From Nematostella vectensis (Eukaryota > Cnidaria > Anthozoa > Actiniaria > Edwardsiidae), in contig NC_064042.1 of assembly GCF_932526225.1 (NCBI RefSeq), positions 12,101,040-12,165,039 on the forward strand: a stretch of 64,000 nucleotides of DNA, given 5' to 3'. Positions 29,108 to 41,054 of the stretch are shown here, piece by piece. The stretch's first letter is position 1. Each line of letters starts with the position of its first letter. The notes below the pieces were generated by a model. The model was not told the origin of the DNA and ran no database searches. It saw nothing but the letters and a program-made list of their open reading frames with translations. A program made the position numbers and the translations under genes.

Positions 29108-32100
29108 ATGGCGGCATGCAAGCGATTTTATGTCGGTGAGTCCACTTAAGTTCATTCTTATTGAGTTATTATAGGCTTTTTATATATGTGAGATTATCTC
29201 TTGCATGTTGTTGTTCATTCATGTCAGCTCTGAAACGACGGCTGTTCGTGTTTTATAGTTTTGTTGTGCCCTTGTTACATTCTATGCAAATTGTATTTAT
29301 CAGACAGTCTTGGTTTTAACTGTTGGCAATTTATGTGGGCAAAGTTGACTAAAAGCCTCAATGTGTATTCCCTGTTTACAACGTTTGTCACTTTTACTTT
29401 TGGCACATTCTGCGCACGTGACTAAAATACCGTTGTTGCAACAAGCATCGGTCGCCAACCGTTTAAAACTCTGTATCTTTACAAAAGTCTGTTTATGTGC
29501 GTTTAAATTTGGCCTCTAGATAGCTGTCAACCTCGCTTCAGGGAAAATCTTGAGAAAATATAGTGAATGTATCAGAAGTACCAAGATAGCTAATGTGGAA
29601 GAATACAGTAAATGTATGGATGTCTTCAAGAAAATTAGGCTTGACTGAGACAAGTTCAAAATCTTGAGACTCCTGCCTTAATGTGGAAAGTTGACAGCTA
29701 TGCCTCTATAAAGTTTCTGCCTGTTATTCCCAACACAGGAAACTTGTCTGTCAAAGCTACAAGGGAGGACCTTAGTCACCACTTCGGCTTAGATGCAACA
29801 CCCTATTTGCGTTCATCTTGTTGGGTAGAACTGGCTGTTGAGAAGTCAGGGAAGTCCTTGGGTTTCGGGTTTGTCAATGTCCCCAAACACCTTGCGGACC
29901 ACCTGATGCATCTAAATCAAACCAAACTTTTCGACAAGAGAATCACCATTGAGCCAGCAAGGGGAAAGGACACCCCACCGTCCATGATAACTCCAGGGGT
30001 TATGCCTTCTCCACCTGGAGGTGTTACCGGTTATACAGGAAGTATGGGCGGGCGACCAAGTAGTATCAGGGGGATCAGAGGCAGACGCTATGGTGGCCAG
30101 CCCATATCTTACGAGAAAGTTGAAATGCCCTCTGACAAGTATCATGAGCTGGTTGATATTGCCGTCAATCTCTCAAATAGAATGTAAGTTGTCCGCGAAG
30201 AAAAATAGATCAACAAAGGTTGGATTAGTTTTGAATCTATAATGTTGGAGTTTTTATGGCGAAGAATGACATTAAATTCCTAGAGACACCTTTATTTGAA
30301 CATATAGGTTGAACACAATTGCTCTACTACATAAGTATATGTCTAAGTATATTTAGGGTTGACTTTATGGTCACCTTATAAAGTGAGCTTTTGATCAATC
30401 TCTTTTTAAAGTTTATGCTCTTTGTGGTCGACTGCCTAACATTTAGAACAAGAAAGTATTTTCTTTCCCCCCTCCCCCTCTCCCTATTATGGTAATATCC
30501 AAGTTCCCAACCTGCAGTGGCTGGTCTAGAAGCAGGCCCCAGTCTCCCTATTTTTGGCTTAAAAATAAGACTTAAGAAATCCACGGAAAACAATGAATCT
30601 GGGGCCCCTTTCTTGAGACTCTTGCTTTCCCCCTCCCCCCTTTATAGAACTTCTGGATCTGCCCCTGAGCTGGGTCTCTATATTATATCCTTTTGTTGAG
30701 TTTACTTGTGTGTTTCTATCAGATTTTCACTAGATCTGGATTTTGTGGTTGATCGAGCCACCAATGCTGGCATAAAAAAGATGATCCTTACTGGCAACAC
30801 CATACGCATGTGCCATAATGCCGTCACCCTGGCAAGAGATCATCCTGGTGTCATATTCGGGGGAGTTGGCATTCATCCCCACTTTGTAGAGAAGGAATGG
30901 AATGATGATACCTATGAGGTGATGAGGGGGATGATTTCACTTCCTGAAGTGATTGCAGTTGGAGAAGTTGGGTTGGACTTCTATCGCAACTACTCTAAGA
31001 AGGAGGTCCAGATTGAAGCCTTTGAGAAACAGGTATGTACTGTAACAGCCTTGGCTTTTTTTATTGTGGGCTGTTTAGTTGCAGCAACCATAAACCATGC
31101 GATGCGGTAGGATCAGCACTCAGTAGCCTTGTACAAATGGTGGAAAGGGGGTGCACATGCACCCCCCTTGGCGACCAAAAATTGGGTCATTTCTTAAGGA
31201 ATCTTCAAATACTATGCCTTTTCCATATGATACCTATAACCGCGCAAGCCCCCTCAGCCAATATTAGGTGCGGGCATGCAAAATTATTTCCATTTATTTA
31301 CATTCTCTGTGCAGATTGTATGTAGGCTTTTAATTTAGAGATCAATTTATTTGTAATTAAGAAAATAGAAAGAAACCTTTAGTTGCTGTTGTTTCAATAA
31401 TTTTACTCATTGTTTTCTATGCTGTAGGTTGAACTGGCATGTGAATTTCAGAAGCCTCTGCTTGCACATGAGCGTAGCTCCCACATAAAGTTTGTTGAGG
31501 TGTTGAGCAACTTCAGTGGTCGCCTACCACCCATTGTCATCCACTGCTTCACTGGGACAAAGGCCGAGATGATTGCCTATATAGCCATGGGCTTCTATAT
31601 TGGCATCACTGGATATATATGCAAAGGTGTGTCTTATGACAGATAAACACAAAGTCTTTGGGCAGATTGTTGGCCCATGCATTTTCCGAACATGCTGCAA
31701 TTAGATTATGGGTCTTGAAGTGAAGTAGAAAAAAAAAACATGTCTAAAACTCAAGATTCTATTTACAATAGTTGGATCAGATTGTGAACATCACACAAAT
31801 CCAGTGTGTGATTCAGCTATAACCTTATCTATTTAAATTTACTGTTTGTGAACCCACCTATTGAATCTTATGCATGGTAGAGCTCTAAAACAAGCCTTGA
31901 TCCAGCATGAGATTTTTTAACTTATCTGTATTACCTTATTACTGACTTTTATCTGTTGTGGTTTGTTATGTTTTCTTGATAAATGGGTGTCACCTATTAT
32001 AACTCTGAGAATGACCCCCTCCCCTCTACTCCTTCCCCAGCTAACTTAATTAGTCCCCCTTATTTAGACACTGCTGGCAAGAATCTGAGAGAGGCAATAA

Positions 32101-32366
32101 AAGACTGTCCACTGGATAGAATCCTTCTTGAGAGTGATGCACCCTACATGATTCCCAATGCCTCAGGACTTGAACCTTTTCACAAGTCCCTTGTACAGAA
32201 ATGTAAGACTGGCAGGAATGAACCATGCACACTGCCGGTAGTTGCATCAACCGTTGCAAAGTGTCTGGGAGTTGAGGTGGAGGAGGTGGCAAAAGCAACC
32301 ACAGAAAATGCACACCGTGTGTTTAATTTGGTCAAGCCGGAAATAACTGTTAAGGATGAAGTTTGA
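29108..32366 (+). CDS. RRM-TatD nuclease fusion protein
   Basis: Five exons in phase, about 426 residues: 29108-29135, 29739-30183, 30723-31032, 31428-31626, 32068-32366. Residues about 5-85 form an RNA recognition motif (RNP2 RFYVGNL, RNP1-like KSLGFGFV, ending RITIEPA). An Arg-Gly linker (SIRGIRGRRYGGQ) follows, then a TatD metal-dependent DNase domain: DIAVNLSN, GVGIHPH, VGEVGLDFYR, LLAHERSS, IHCFTG, LLESDAPYM and RNEPC. As in TATDN1, the first HxH is replaced by DIxxNL while the Glu, two His and Asp ligands remain. TatD enzymes cleave DNA in repair or apoptosis; the RRM suggests nucleic-acid targeting (inference). The Met at 29681 is not used: exon 1 plus exon 2 rebuilds the RNP2 motif across the splice. 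Confidence 0.88.
29519..29705. mobile_element. CTGTCAAC-family inverted-repeat element, copy 1
   Basis: Starts ATAGCTGTCAACCTCGC and ends AAAGTTGACAGCTATGC. It shares ends and CTTGAGACTCCTGCCTTA with the copies at 35648 and 60705. It lies about 35 bp before exon 2 of the TatD gene. Confidence 0.78.
31128..31270 (-). repeat. Dispersed repeat, copy 3 of 3
   Basis: Its minus strand carries ATAGGTATCATATGGAAAAG, then GCATAGTATTTGAAGATTCC, closely matching 1203-1310. It lies in a TatD gene intron. Confidence 0.75.
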
Positions 32367-32766
32367 TTTTGCTGCTGGATGTATTGATTTGATTGTGTTG
32401 CCAAAAATTGGACACTAAGTTAGTGATCCCATTTGACATGGTGATATTTCCATACAAACAGGCGATGCCAAGATTTGTTTGTATTCTGCGCTGTTGTTTT
32501 TTTTATTTAACATACTAGGAGTTCAATGTGTTTGTTGACCCATGCAAACGTTACTGTTAAGCTATTAAAACAATCAAGGTTACAAATGTTTACTATTATT
32601 GGTGTACAAAATTATATAAAGAAGATTCTGAACGTGAATTATTTCAACATACAAAGATGGGAAATTACATGTACATTGTATAACGAATATCAAAAGAGTA
32701 AAAGGTATAAACAAAAAAGAGTATACATTAAGTGATAATCATAAACCGTTGATACAATATAGACTA

Positions 32767-32777
32767 ATAAATAAAAT
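32767..32777 (+). terminator. Likely polyadenylation signal of the RRM-TatD gene
   Basis: Overlapping AATAAATAAA about 400 bp after the stop, in an AT-rich stretch. The choice among several A-rich hexamers is inference. Confidence 0.4.
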
Positions 32778-33299
32778 ATTCTGTAAACAATACAACTGTG
32801 TTGATGTTTAATGGTTCAAGTATCTGAGGTTCTATGCTAGGCCTTTACAGGGTCATAGCACCTCTCTAGAAACTAGAGAGGTTTATTAGTGGCACTTTAA
32901 AACTTGATATGTGGCAAAAAGGATTTGAGGATGCCTCATCCAAGTAGTCCCTACAAGTATTATTGCCCTGCCTTTAGCATTCTCTTATCACAAGTTCAAG
33001 TAAGCCTTTTGATTGATTCTTGCATTGGAATTTCATTAGCCATTCATCACATGGCCAGCCCATAAAAATACAGTAGCTGTGCAGTTGAATTGGTGATAAC
33101 TTGAATATTCAATTTTTCCTCTTGAAACACAGTTGAGTTTTCATAAAGAAGAACAAAGACAGTATATTAGTGCTACATATGCTGAAATGTATCCCACTTT
33201 TGACTACAACAATCTTATTGTATTTTTTCTTATCGGGGGTGGAGGGTACTCCCTTTTGGGCTATACAGGGACGTGCCGCTGGACAGGGTATGGTTTTTT

Positions 33300-33610
33300 T
33301 ACCTCTCTGTCCTGAACAGGGTAACATTTCAGGCCTCTGTCCTAAACAGGGTATATATTTCAGGCCTCTCTGTCCTAAACAGGGTATACATTTCAGGCCT
33401 CTGTCCTAAACAGGGTATACATTTCAGGCCTCTCTGTCCTAAACAGGGTATACATTTCAGGCCTCTCTGTCCTAAACAGGGTATACATTTCAGGCCTCTC
33501 TGTCCTAAACAGGTTAATATTTCAGGACTCTGTCCTGAATAGGGTATATATTTCAGGCATCTCTGTCCTGAACAGGGAACATAATTTTAAGCAAGGCTGT
33601 CCTAAACAGG
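33300..33610. repeat. 33-bp tandem repeat
   Basis: About nine units of the form CCTAAACAGGGTATACATTT then CAGGCCTCTCTGT, plus scattered single units (CCTAAACAGGGT) to about 33950. Intergenic; the open frames through it are artefacts of the 33-bp period. Confidence 0.92.
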
Positions 33611-34069
33611 GTACTGATTTGGTTGCCTTGCTAAAACTTGTAACGGCTGATTGTGCCGCCGTGCTGATTGCCTTGCTCTTACATGCTAACCGGGTGCTTG
33701 GTTCTGCGATTGATTTTGCAACAAAAGACTGCCGAGAAAAAGTATTGTCCTGCAGGGATATTGTTGCACCTCACGTGTGTCTCAAGTTACCTTCAAATAT
33801 AATTGTGCTGAATAGAGCTCTTGAAACACACACCCCCACCTTATTATTTGTCCTAAACAAGGTCCTAAAATTGAGGGTGTTGTCATAAACAGGGTCCTAA
33901 AATTGAGGGTGTTGTCCTAAACAGGGTATGGTTTTTCCAAATTTTTTGTCCTAAACAGGTTTCAAAACCGTCAGCGGCACCCCTATACCCAAACATAGGC
34001 TAAGTACCCCCCCTGGTTCCTGATGTGCTTATTTTATGTATTCAAATGTCCTATGCAATAAGAATATTC

Positions 34070-36171
34070 TCAGCTACTCTGTGCTCTCTTGTACGTTGCT
34101 TGAAGATGTTGAGTTCTTGGTGTTGTCTCTGTCTCCATAAACTGCTTGAATTCCAAAGTGTTCTCATCAACTAGCATGTACACTCTCTCTGTCTGCAAAA
34201 AAAAGAAAAGATGATAAAAGAGTGCAACTTTCATTTATTTTTTATTTATTTTTTTAATGGATGGTTAGCAAGGGAGGTATATTTCTAATAAACTCAGTAC
34301 TATCCTTACTTTGCATTTGGTTGATGGGTAATTATATGCAAAGGTAGATCCATGATTTCTTGAGGGGCTACCACCCCCAAAGGGGCACCAACATAACAAA
34401 ATATAGTATAAAACAGAGCTGTAGCAAGCCTCAAAATATTGGAGGCAGTGCATTACACAGAAACATTGAAGAAAATATTGGGGGCCACAGCCATGCACTT
34501 ACAAGTCATTTCCTTATATATATTTTTTAATATTTAGGGGGGGCACATGCTACAGCCCTGCGGAGGAAGATTAGTCTGTGGGTATTTGCTCCCACACGTT
34601 TCTTCTAAATGTTTCGTAGAAGGGTGCCCCCCACCTCTGCATCTGCTTACCTTTAGCACTGCTGGAGGCTTTCCAAATGACATCCTTCCTATTGCCTGTG
34701 CTGTGAGATGCAAGACTTTCCCCTCCACTTCTCCTTCCAATAGTTCAGTAACACCTTTAAAGAAATAAAACCAAGCTATGAGCTACAGGAGAGAGGTCAA
34801 TTGGCTCTTCTCCTGTAGCTCATAGCTTGGATATGTAATTGTGCCTTTTCTGTTGATGTGATTAAAATGATTAAACTATATTATATTACTAGGTATATAT
34901 ACATATATACCTAGTAACGATATAAACCTGGTTACCATAAACAATTTCATTTGAAAAATGTTTCCAGATGAGAAAAATAACCTGCTTTTAGAGTGGGGAT
35001 GGATGATTGAGTATTTTTCTATAATTTTCTTGTTCCTTACCCCTAAATGGCAGGGCATTTTACTGGCTTGAGTAGAGTTAAAAGCCAGCTGTAGTATGGA
35101 CTTATAAACATCTTTATGTACTTGTACCACCTGATAGTGTTACCTATATTTTGTGCTAGCATCAATGCAACTTTGGTAGTGCTAGGCATTATCCGTAGGA
35201 AGCCACTCTCAAAATGCATCGGGGCATTGGTTTTCGAATTCCAACTTTTGGAGCTGAGGTGGAGAAAAACACCTTGTAAGTTTTTGGGTAGCAGTTGTTA
35301 TAATGGAAGCCTGTTTTTGTTTTCTACCTGGCTGACTAGGTGGTTATTAACCCAAAAGGAATTGAAAGAGTCCAGCTTTTATGAATACCTTTCTTCTGCT
35401 TATCACATCTCATTTGGCAGTCACCCCTCCCCCCTTAGACGATCTGCTACATTTTACCAAGTTGTCTGTTTATACATTAACATAGCTTGTTTTATAGTCT
35501 TCTTAGCAACCACTTGTGTTTACGGGGAGCATTGTGTGACTCTGACATGAGCAGCTGCAAAAAAGACTGCTTGTTTGAAGAATAGCCTATAATATCATAA
35601 AATAAAACAACTTCCACAAGTTTCACTTTGCATCCTGTGCTTTGATACCTGTCAACTCTCCCGCATAAGGCAGGAGTCTCAATATTTTGGACCCCTTCTC
35701 CCGCTCATCCCTCATGGGATGATAAGTGAATTTGTGCTCGAGAGTCTTCTGTACGGTTAACGTCTGCGAGGGTCTCCCCACTCCTGCCACCTAAAAGGGA
35801 ATATACCCCACCCCTCCCCCTAAAAAAATTCTCAAGTCTTGACACTTTTACTGGGGTTGACAGGTATGCGCTTTCCTTGTAAAAATAGCTGTGAACTAGG
35901 GAAGCTTGTTATAAAGGTAATAAGTAAGTCAGTATCTTTACCTGAAGGCTAGGTTTGGTTGTCCAAAGTTATTGAACTCCACAGTCTCTCTGTAAGTGAA
36001 GGGTTGTATGGTTGGATACTCACCCCTCCCCTCCCCCTCCCATTTCCCAACAAGCCATGAAACAGGAGCAAGAACTTGTGGTAAGTTCTGTGGAACAATG
36101 GAAAAATGAGTCACTATTCGATGAGGAGGGCTCATTTGGGAGGGAAACATATTTTCGATCTGATTTCCCAT
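34070..36171 (-). CDS. Nitrobindin-family heme-binding protein
   Basis: Four exons in phase encode about 188 residues: 35942-36171 (start), 35144-35253, 34651-34754, 34070-34192 (stop). The fold is the nitrobindin beta-barrel found alone in bacteria and plants and as the C-terminal domain of animal THAP4. Visible motifs: LAPVSWLVGKWEGEGRGEYP, the matching FTYRETVEFNNFGQP, then HFESGFLRI and VALMLAQN. The family binds ferric heme and reacts with nitric oxide or peroxynitrite. No THAP zinc finger is seen in the first exon, so this is a stand-alone form. It faces away from the Csm1-like gene, with 600 bp between the starts. Confidence 0.87.
34417..34560. mobile_element. GTAGCAG-family inverted-repeat element, copy 4
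   Basis: Starts AGCTGTAGCAAGCCTC and ends GCACATGCTACAGCCCTG; the interior has AAATATTGGGGGCCAC and the CATTTCCTTATA block of copy 1. It lies in a nitrobindin intron. Confidence 0.78.
35648..35872. mobile_element. CTGTCAAC-family inverted-repeat element, copy 2
   Basis: Starts ATACCTGTCAACTCTCCCGC and ends GGGGTTGACAGGTATGCG; the interior has GGCAGGAGTCTCAAT. Located in nitrobindin intron 1. Confidence 0.8.
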
Positions 36172-36771
36172 AGTTTTCGTATTTAAAGCTTACTTTAATT
36201 ATTAGAATGGCATTCTTCAAATAAGCATGGCCCATCGCTCAAAACTTGTAAGATTTTATGCAAATACCTTCGGTGAAGATTCTGAGTTGGACATATTAAG
36301 GAGCGCTTCTGATATATCTTATATTTTGATATTATGTTTAGTGGAGGTTTCTTTACCGACGCTTCACAAAATGGCCGCCGAATATTGTTACAAAGCTTGG
36401 CCTCATTAGGGAGGGGTAGGTAATCAAGTTTACAACAAAGCTATTTTTAATAAATTCAATATATATTGTGTATATTGTCCTTTAACCGGCAGAAATGTTG
36501 TTCTTTTCAAAATCTTTAGATAAATACACCCGAAAAGTACAATTTACACGTTACTTTTCTTTTAAGAAAAAATCATGCTATATCTCTACCACTCCCTAGG
36601 GAATGCTTGAAGCACGCGCGGAGGCTGGGTTCCATAAAGACAAAGCCCGCCGTTACTCGAAAAAAATCCAACGGCATAACTTGGAATGGAGATACAATTA
36701 CAACGAATTTTGCTTATTTTATTCTGCGTAACTGATATTTGATTGTATATAACGTTTATAGGAGATTTATA
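36172..36771. promoter_or_regulatory. Head-to-head promoter interval of nitrobindin and the Csm1-like gene
   Basis: 600 bp between divergent start codons. A YY1-like AAAATGGCCGCC occurs at 36369. A splice acceptor TTTATAG at about 36760 suggests the Csm1-like gene has a 5' UTR intron, so its true promoter may lie inside this interval. Confidence 0.45.
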
Positions 36772-39700
36772 ATGCCTGTCTTTACAAGATCTGGTCGCAA
36801 AAAAACGAATAGAACGTGCATTGAAGACCCAACTCCTCAAACAGAGAGAAGGGTCCGTCGAGCAACCGCAACAACGGGTCGACGGAACGTAAGAATATCG
36901 ACTAAACGAAAGCTTTTAGAGGACACAAACGAATCTGAGCCACCAAGCAAGGTAAAACTTAGTCGATATATCGTCAAACCCCTTTCTGATCTCACAAAAC
37001 TCTGGCCTTTCATATACAAATTTAGTCAATCTTTTGCATGACAGTGGCTCCATTTTCAGTCCTGTTTTATTTTTGTATAAAATGTTTGCGTTTAAAAGTT
37101 TTTAATAGGACTTTTAAGTAATACAAGATATTTAGTTAAAGCTATATCTACCCATAGTTGCCCCATTCGTGTAAAACAGCTGATATTAAGCTTTCGAGTA
37201 ACAGAGAAATATCAACCAATGTTATCGACAGAAATCTAACACTTCGAAGCTTACCGAGAACTCGACTCCAAAGCAGAATAGCGCTATTTCTGCACGAACA
37301 AGGTCTTGGGGTTCCCTGAAAAACAGTTTGCACAAGAAAAAGCTTGCATTACAGAAAGAAACAGTGGAAAGTGAAGGAGAGGATGTTGCAACAAGCACTG
37401 TTGATAAATCGGAAGAGTCAACATGCAAGACATGCAGGGCTACCAGAAGTATCAATATACTTCTTGCTAAAGTGACAGAATCTTCTACTCCTCAAGACTT
37501 GAGTGTGAGCTCCTCGTCACCTTGTAAAGAACAGGATGGAGAGGATTTGGATGAGGGAGGTGCTGGAGATGATATGTGCTCATCTGAGGGTGCTAGTAAT
37601 GATCAGGTCTGTAACATTAAAAAATCTATCATACACAGACAGCTACACCCTGTGATTCAATTAAAATCCTAAAAGCGCTGCTTCTAGTGCCATCCCTGGT
37701 GGATGTGGCCCATGTATGGGAACTAAAAATAAAATTATCATTTAAGTTCCCCCTCTACAGAAGCACATCTACTCCCTGTATTTTTCCAAGGTTCAGGCAG
37801 TTGAGATTTTTAAAATATTCTGTTGGTACTGTCATGTTTACCATCTTATAGACATACAAAACCCTGTATTTGCAGAGCAAAAACATACCAGGCTCACCTG
37901 CTAGATGCACTCCAAAGAGCACAATATCTGCAAGAACTAGGTCTTGGGGATCCTTAAGAAACAGCTTACACAAGAAGAAGCTTGCATTACAGGAAAATGA
38001 ATTAGATAGCAATAGGGAAAACATTGCTGCTGCTGTGCCTGAAAAGTCAGAAGAGTCTGGCTCACATAGAGTCACCAAAGGAAAGAGAAAAAAACCTGGC
38101 TTGGACAACAAGCCACCAGACTTGGATGTTAGCTCGTCATCAATTGCTGATGAGGAACAGGCTAACGAAGTGAGTGTGCCTTTCTGGGATGATAATGAAT
38201 ATTATGATGATGAATTGATAAAAATTATATTGATGTTGTTGCTGATGAAATTGAAAGGAATGATTTGATAATGACAAGAATGATGAAATTAAAAAGAATA
38301 ATGAGATTAATACCATGTTTATAATGATAATGGCATCAGGCGAGTAGCAACCAGAGGATGTGGACACACCCATTTCCCTGACCACAAAGTTAGTGCAAGT
38401 TTTTGTTGTGACGATGATGACAATGGTGATGTGAAAGGAATGAAGGGAATAATCAACAAGTTCTTTCTGGTGTTTTCTTGACCCTGTCTTCTCATTCTTA
38501 GATATAATTTTTTTATTATAAGACTTACAATTTTGAAGATTTAATTATTAAATGTATGTTATTAAGTTATTGTCTTTTCTCTTACAAAGTATTTCATTTA
38601 CCGTTAACAGGACCAAAGCAGTGATTTCTATAAGGCAAAACTTTACCTACTGCTAGATGCTATGAAACAGATCCAGTCAAACTTCAAGAAAGCTCAAGAA
38701 AATGCCCAAGGCAGCCTTGGTACATATGATGCATTTATCTGTGAGTTGAAGAAGAACCTATCCACTGAGAGGGAAAGGGCAGATGGTCTTGAAGAAGAGC
38801 TGAAAAGAACACGAGGAGAGTTGATTGAAGCAAGAAAGGAACTGGAGCTTGCCAAGTCTTCCATTGCAGATCTCGAGCTTGCAAAGTCTTCTAACACAGA
38901 GCTGGATCTCACAAAGTCACCCAGAAGGGAACTAGAGTTTGCAAACTCTCCAAATGTAACACTTCAAGAAAACAATAAAGGTGGGTAAAGCAAGAGGTTT
39001 TTTATAAGTTTCCTTGACATAGCCGTTCTGACCTCTGTCAAGCAATGCATTCAGTAATGACTGCTTACCCAAAACAAACATTTCTGTCTCATTTGAAGTT
39101 AAGTGCATTTACGTCAACAAGCTACAAAGACAGCAGCAGTCAGAACAACAGATGCACATAATACTTATAACTGTACATAGCATCTAAAACATAAACTAAT
39201 GTATATAAGGATGTGCAGGCAATAGCCAATATAAGGCAAACCCTGGGACTGGCTCAATATAATCTTGCCTCCAATATGAGATCCTTGTTACAGTTTTGTG
39301 ACTTTCTTTTTTTTTTTTTTGTCATTTTGCTATCTCCCCATGACCATGACCATGTCTTAGTTGTACAGTCACTGACCACATGTTAAAGTTCTTAAAACCT
39401 TTCACTTATATCAATCTAGCCAAAACAAAGCATAGATAAATTTTCAAAATCTGAAAAGGGAATTGAATTTGATTAAAATTTGAATTTTCTACAGATCTTT
39501 GAAAATTTTCCTGGCCGCGCAAAAGGAGATTGAATCAAGTGAATAATTCCAGGTTTTGGCAGAAAATTTGAAACAACGTATTTTCCTTAAATCCGTTAAA
39601 ATTCGGCAATACCACAAAATATTGGCGAATTTTTTTCTATTGCAATGCTACCCACAATAAAACAAAGAATAATTTAAAGTCGAGAATTGTATGAGAAAAA

Positions 39701-41054
39701 AGAAAATATCGTTTTGATGTAGGTTTCAAAAACAGCGCACGCTCGTGAGAATGTCGCCATTCTTGATTGCGAATGCAGCGCGCACGCACAATGCAAAAAC
39801 AATCCAAAGACTAAAAAATATCTGCTAAATTTTGCAAATTTGTTTCCTGATGAAGTTTAATAACCATTTGACTACTAGGTTGACTACTAGGTTGAGGTTG
39901 AGTTCATGGCGTTTTTTCAGAAGGTTGACCACAATACCTCAATATTACAGATTTGAGTTATTCACGCGAAGGCATGTTTTATAGGGTCCATAAGAACCAC
40001 ATACCATTTGGAAGATGAAAATATAAAGAATTGACAAAGTCTATCAACTCTGAAAGGTTATTTGGACTTAAACAATCAGGATAGCCTTACAATGCCATTT
40101 TGGAAAACAATCTTGCCTTGGTCATAATTATCATATTTATTTTGGCAATATGCACCAATAATAAGTAATTTCTAACTATCTCTACTGTAGCTGGTTTTTA
40201 TGTTCCAGTAAACCATCACACACTTGTAACTTCAATTTTGTTCTGCTCAACTTACAGCAAGCATTAGAGTTGAAATATCTCAAGAATCAGTCATGGAACG
40301 ATCACAAGCCCAGCCATCTGAGGTACTGTCATTGGTTGATTCCACTTTATTTACTTATACTTTAATTTGATTAATTTTTGTTTTTAAATCGTTGCAAGTT
40401 CTTCAGCCCTGATAGCAGTTTCAGACATAAGATTAAAGCTTTATTCAGAAGTCATCCACTAGTTGTATTTTCTTTTAATTTTTTTTGTCATTCCTACAGA
40501 GCACAAGCGCAGATAAAACCATGATCAAGTTCTACTCCATGCTGACAGGAATTTCCTTGACAAATGATGATCCCACAGCTAAACTTTATGACTGCTTTCA
40601 CTGTGAATATCAACTGAAGGGAAAGAAGGACAGAAGTGAGTGCCAAAACCTGGCATAGGGAAGAACAAAAAGCAGCTAACTTATTTTAGTCACAATGTTA
40701 TTATATCTATATGCATGGTCACATTTTAGTCATAATTACATTACATTATTACCTTAAATAAGCAGCTAGTGCAAAAATTGATGTGTAACTAACAAAAACC
40801 CACCTTCTCATGATGTCAATTAGTCTTTCCTTGATATTTGAAGGGTGTTTATCTTTCTTTTTTTAGTTGTGAAATTCCGTCTGACCCTTGATAAAGAGTT
40901 TGATGAGGTGGAATACAGTCCGATTGCCCAAAGCCCGGAGGAGAAAGAACTTGTTAGTGCATTTCCAGACTACCTGCAGGATGTCATCTATTTCCCAGCA
41001 GATCAAGCACCAAGATTTCTTGTCAAAGTACTAAAATCAGTACAAGACCTGTGA
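36772..41054 (+). CDS. Coiled-coil protein with Csm1/Pcs1-like C-terminal domain
   Basis: Seven exons in phase, about 535 residues: 36772-36951, 37232-37606, 37876-38169, 38611-38980, 40258-40322, 40500-40635, 40867-41054. The N-terminus is basic (TRSGRKKTNRT, RRVRRATATTGRR). Exons 2 and 3 are related copies: each has ISARTRSWGSL(K/R)NSLHKKK followed by an acidic Ser-rich tail. Exon 4 encodes a coiled coil (FICELKKNL ... ERADGLEEELKRTRGEL) ending in LELAKSS repeats. The last two exons give a globular domain: FYSMLTGISL, YDCFHCEY, KFRLTLDKEFDEVEYSP, LQDVIYFPADQAPRFL. This order, coiled coil then RWD-like domain, matches the Csm1/Pcs1 family, which links kinetochore or chromatin proteins in fungi. 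Function here is inference. Confidence 0.75.

Noticed and set aside
29681-29738. ATG 29681 as the TatD protein start
   Set aside because: It lies in an inverted-repeat element; exon 29108-29135 joins at 29739 and completes the RRM.
33300-33610. CRISPR array
   Set aside because: Units are contiguous 33-bp tandem repeats without unique spacers, in an intron-rich animal genome.
36227-36409. 60-residue frame between nitrobindin and the Csm1-like gene
   Set aside because: Short, no family features, overlaps the divergent promoter interval.
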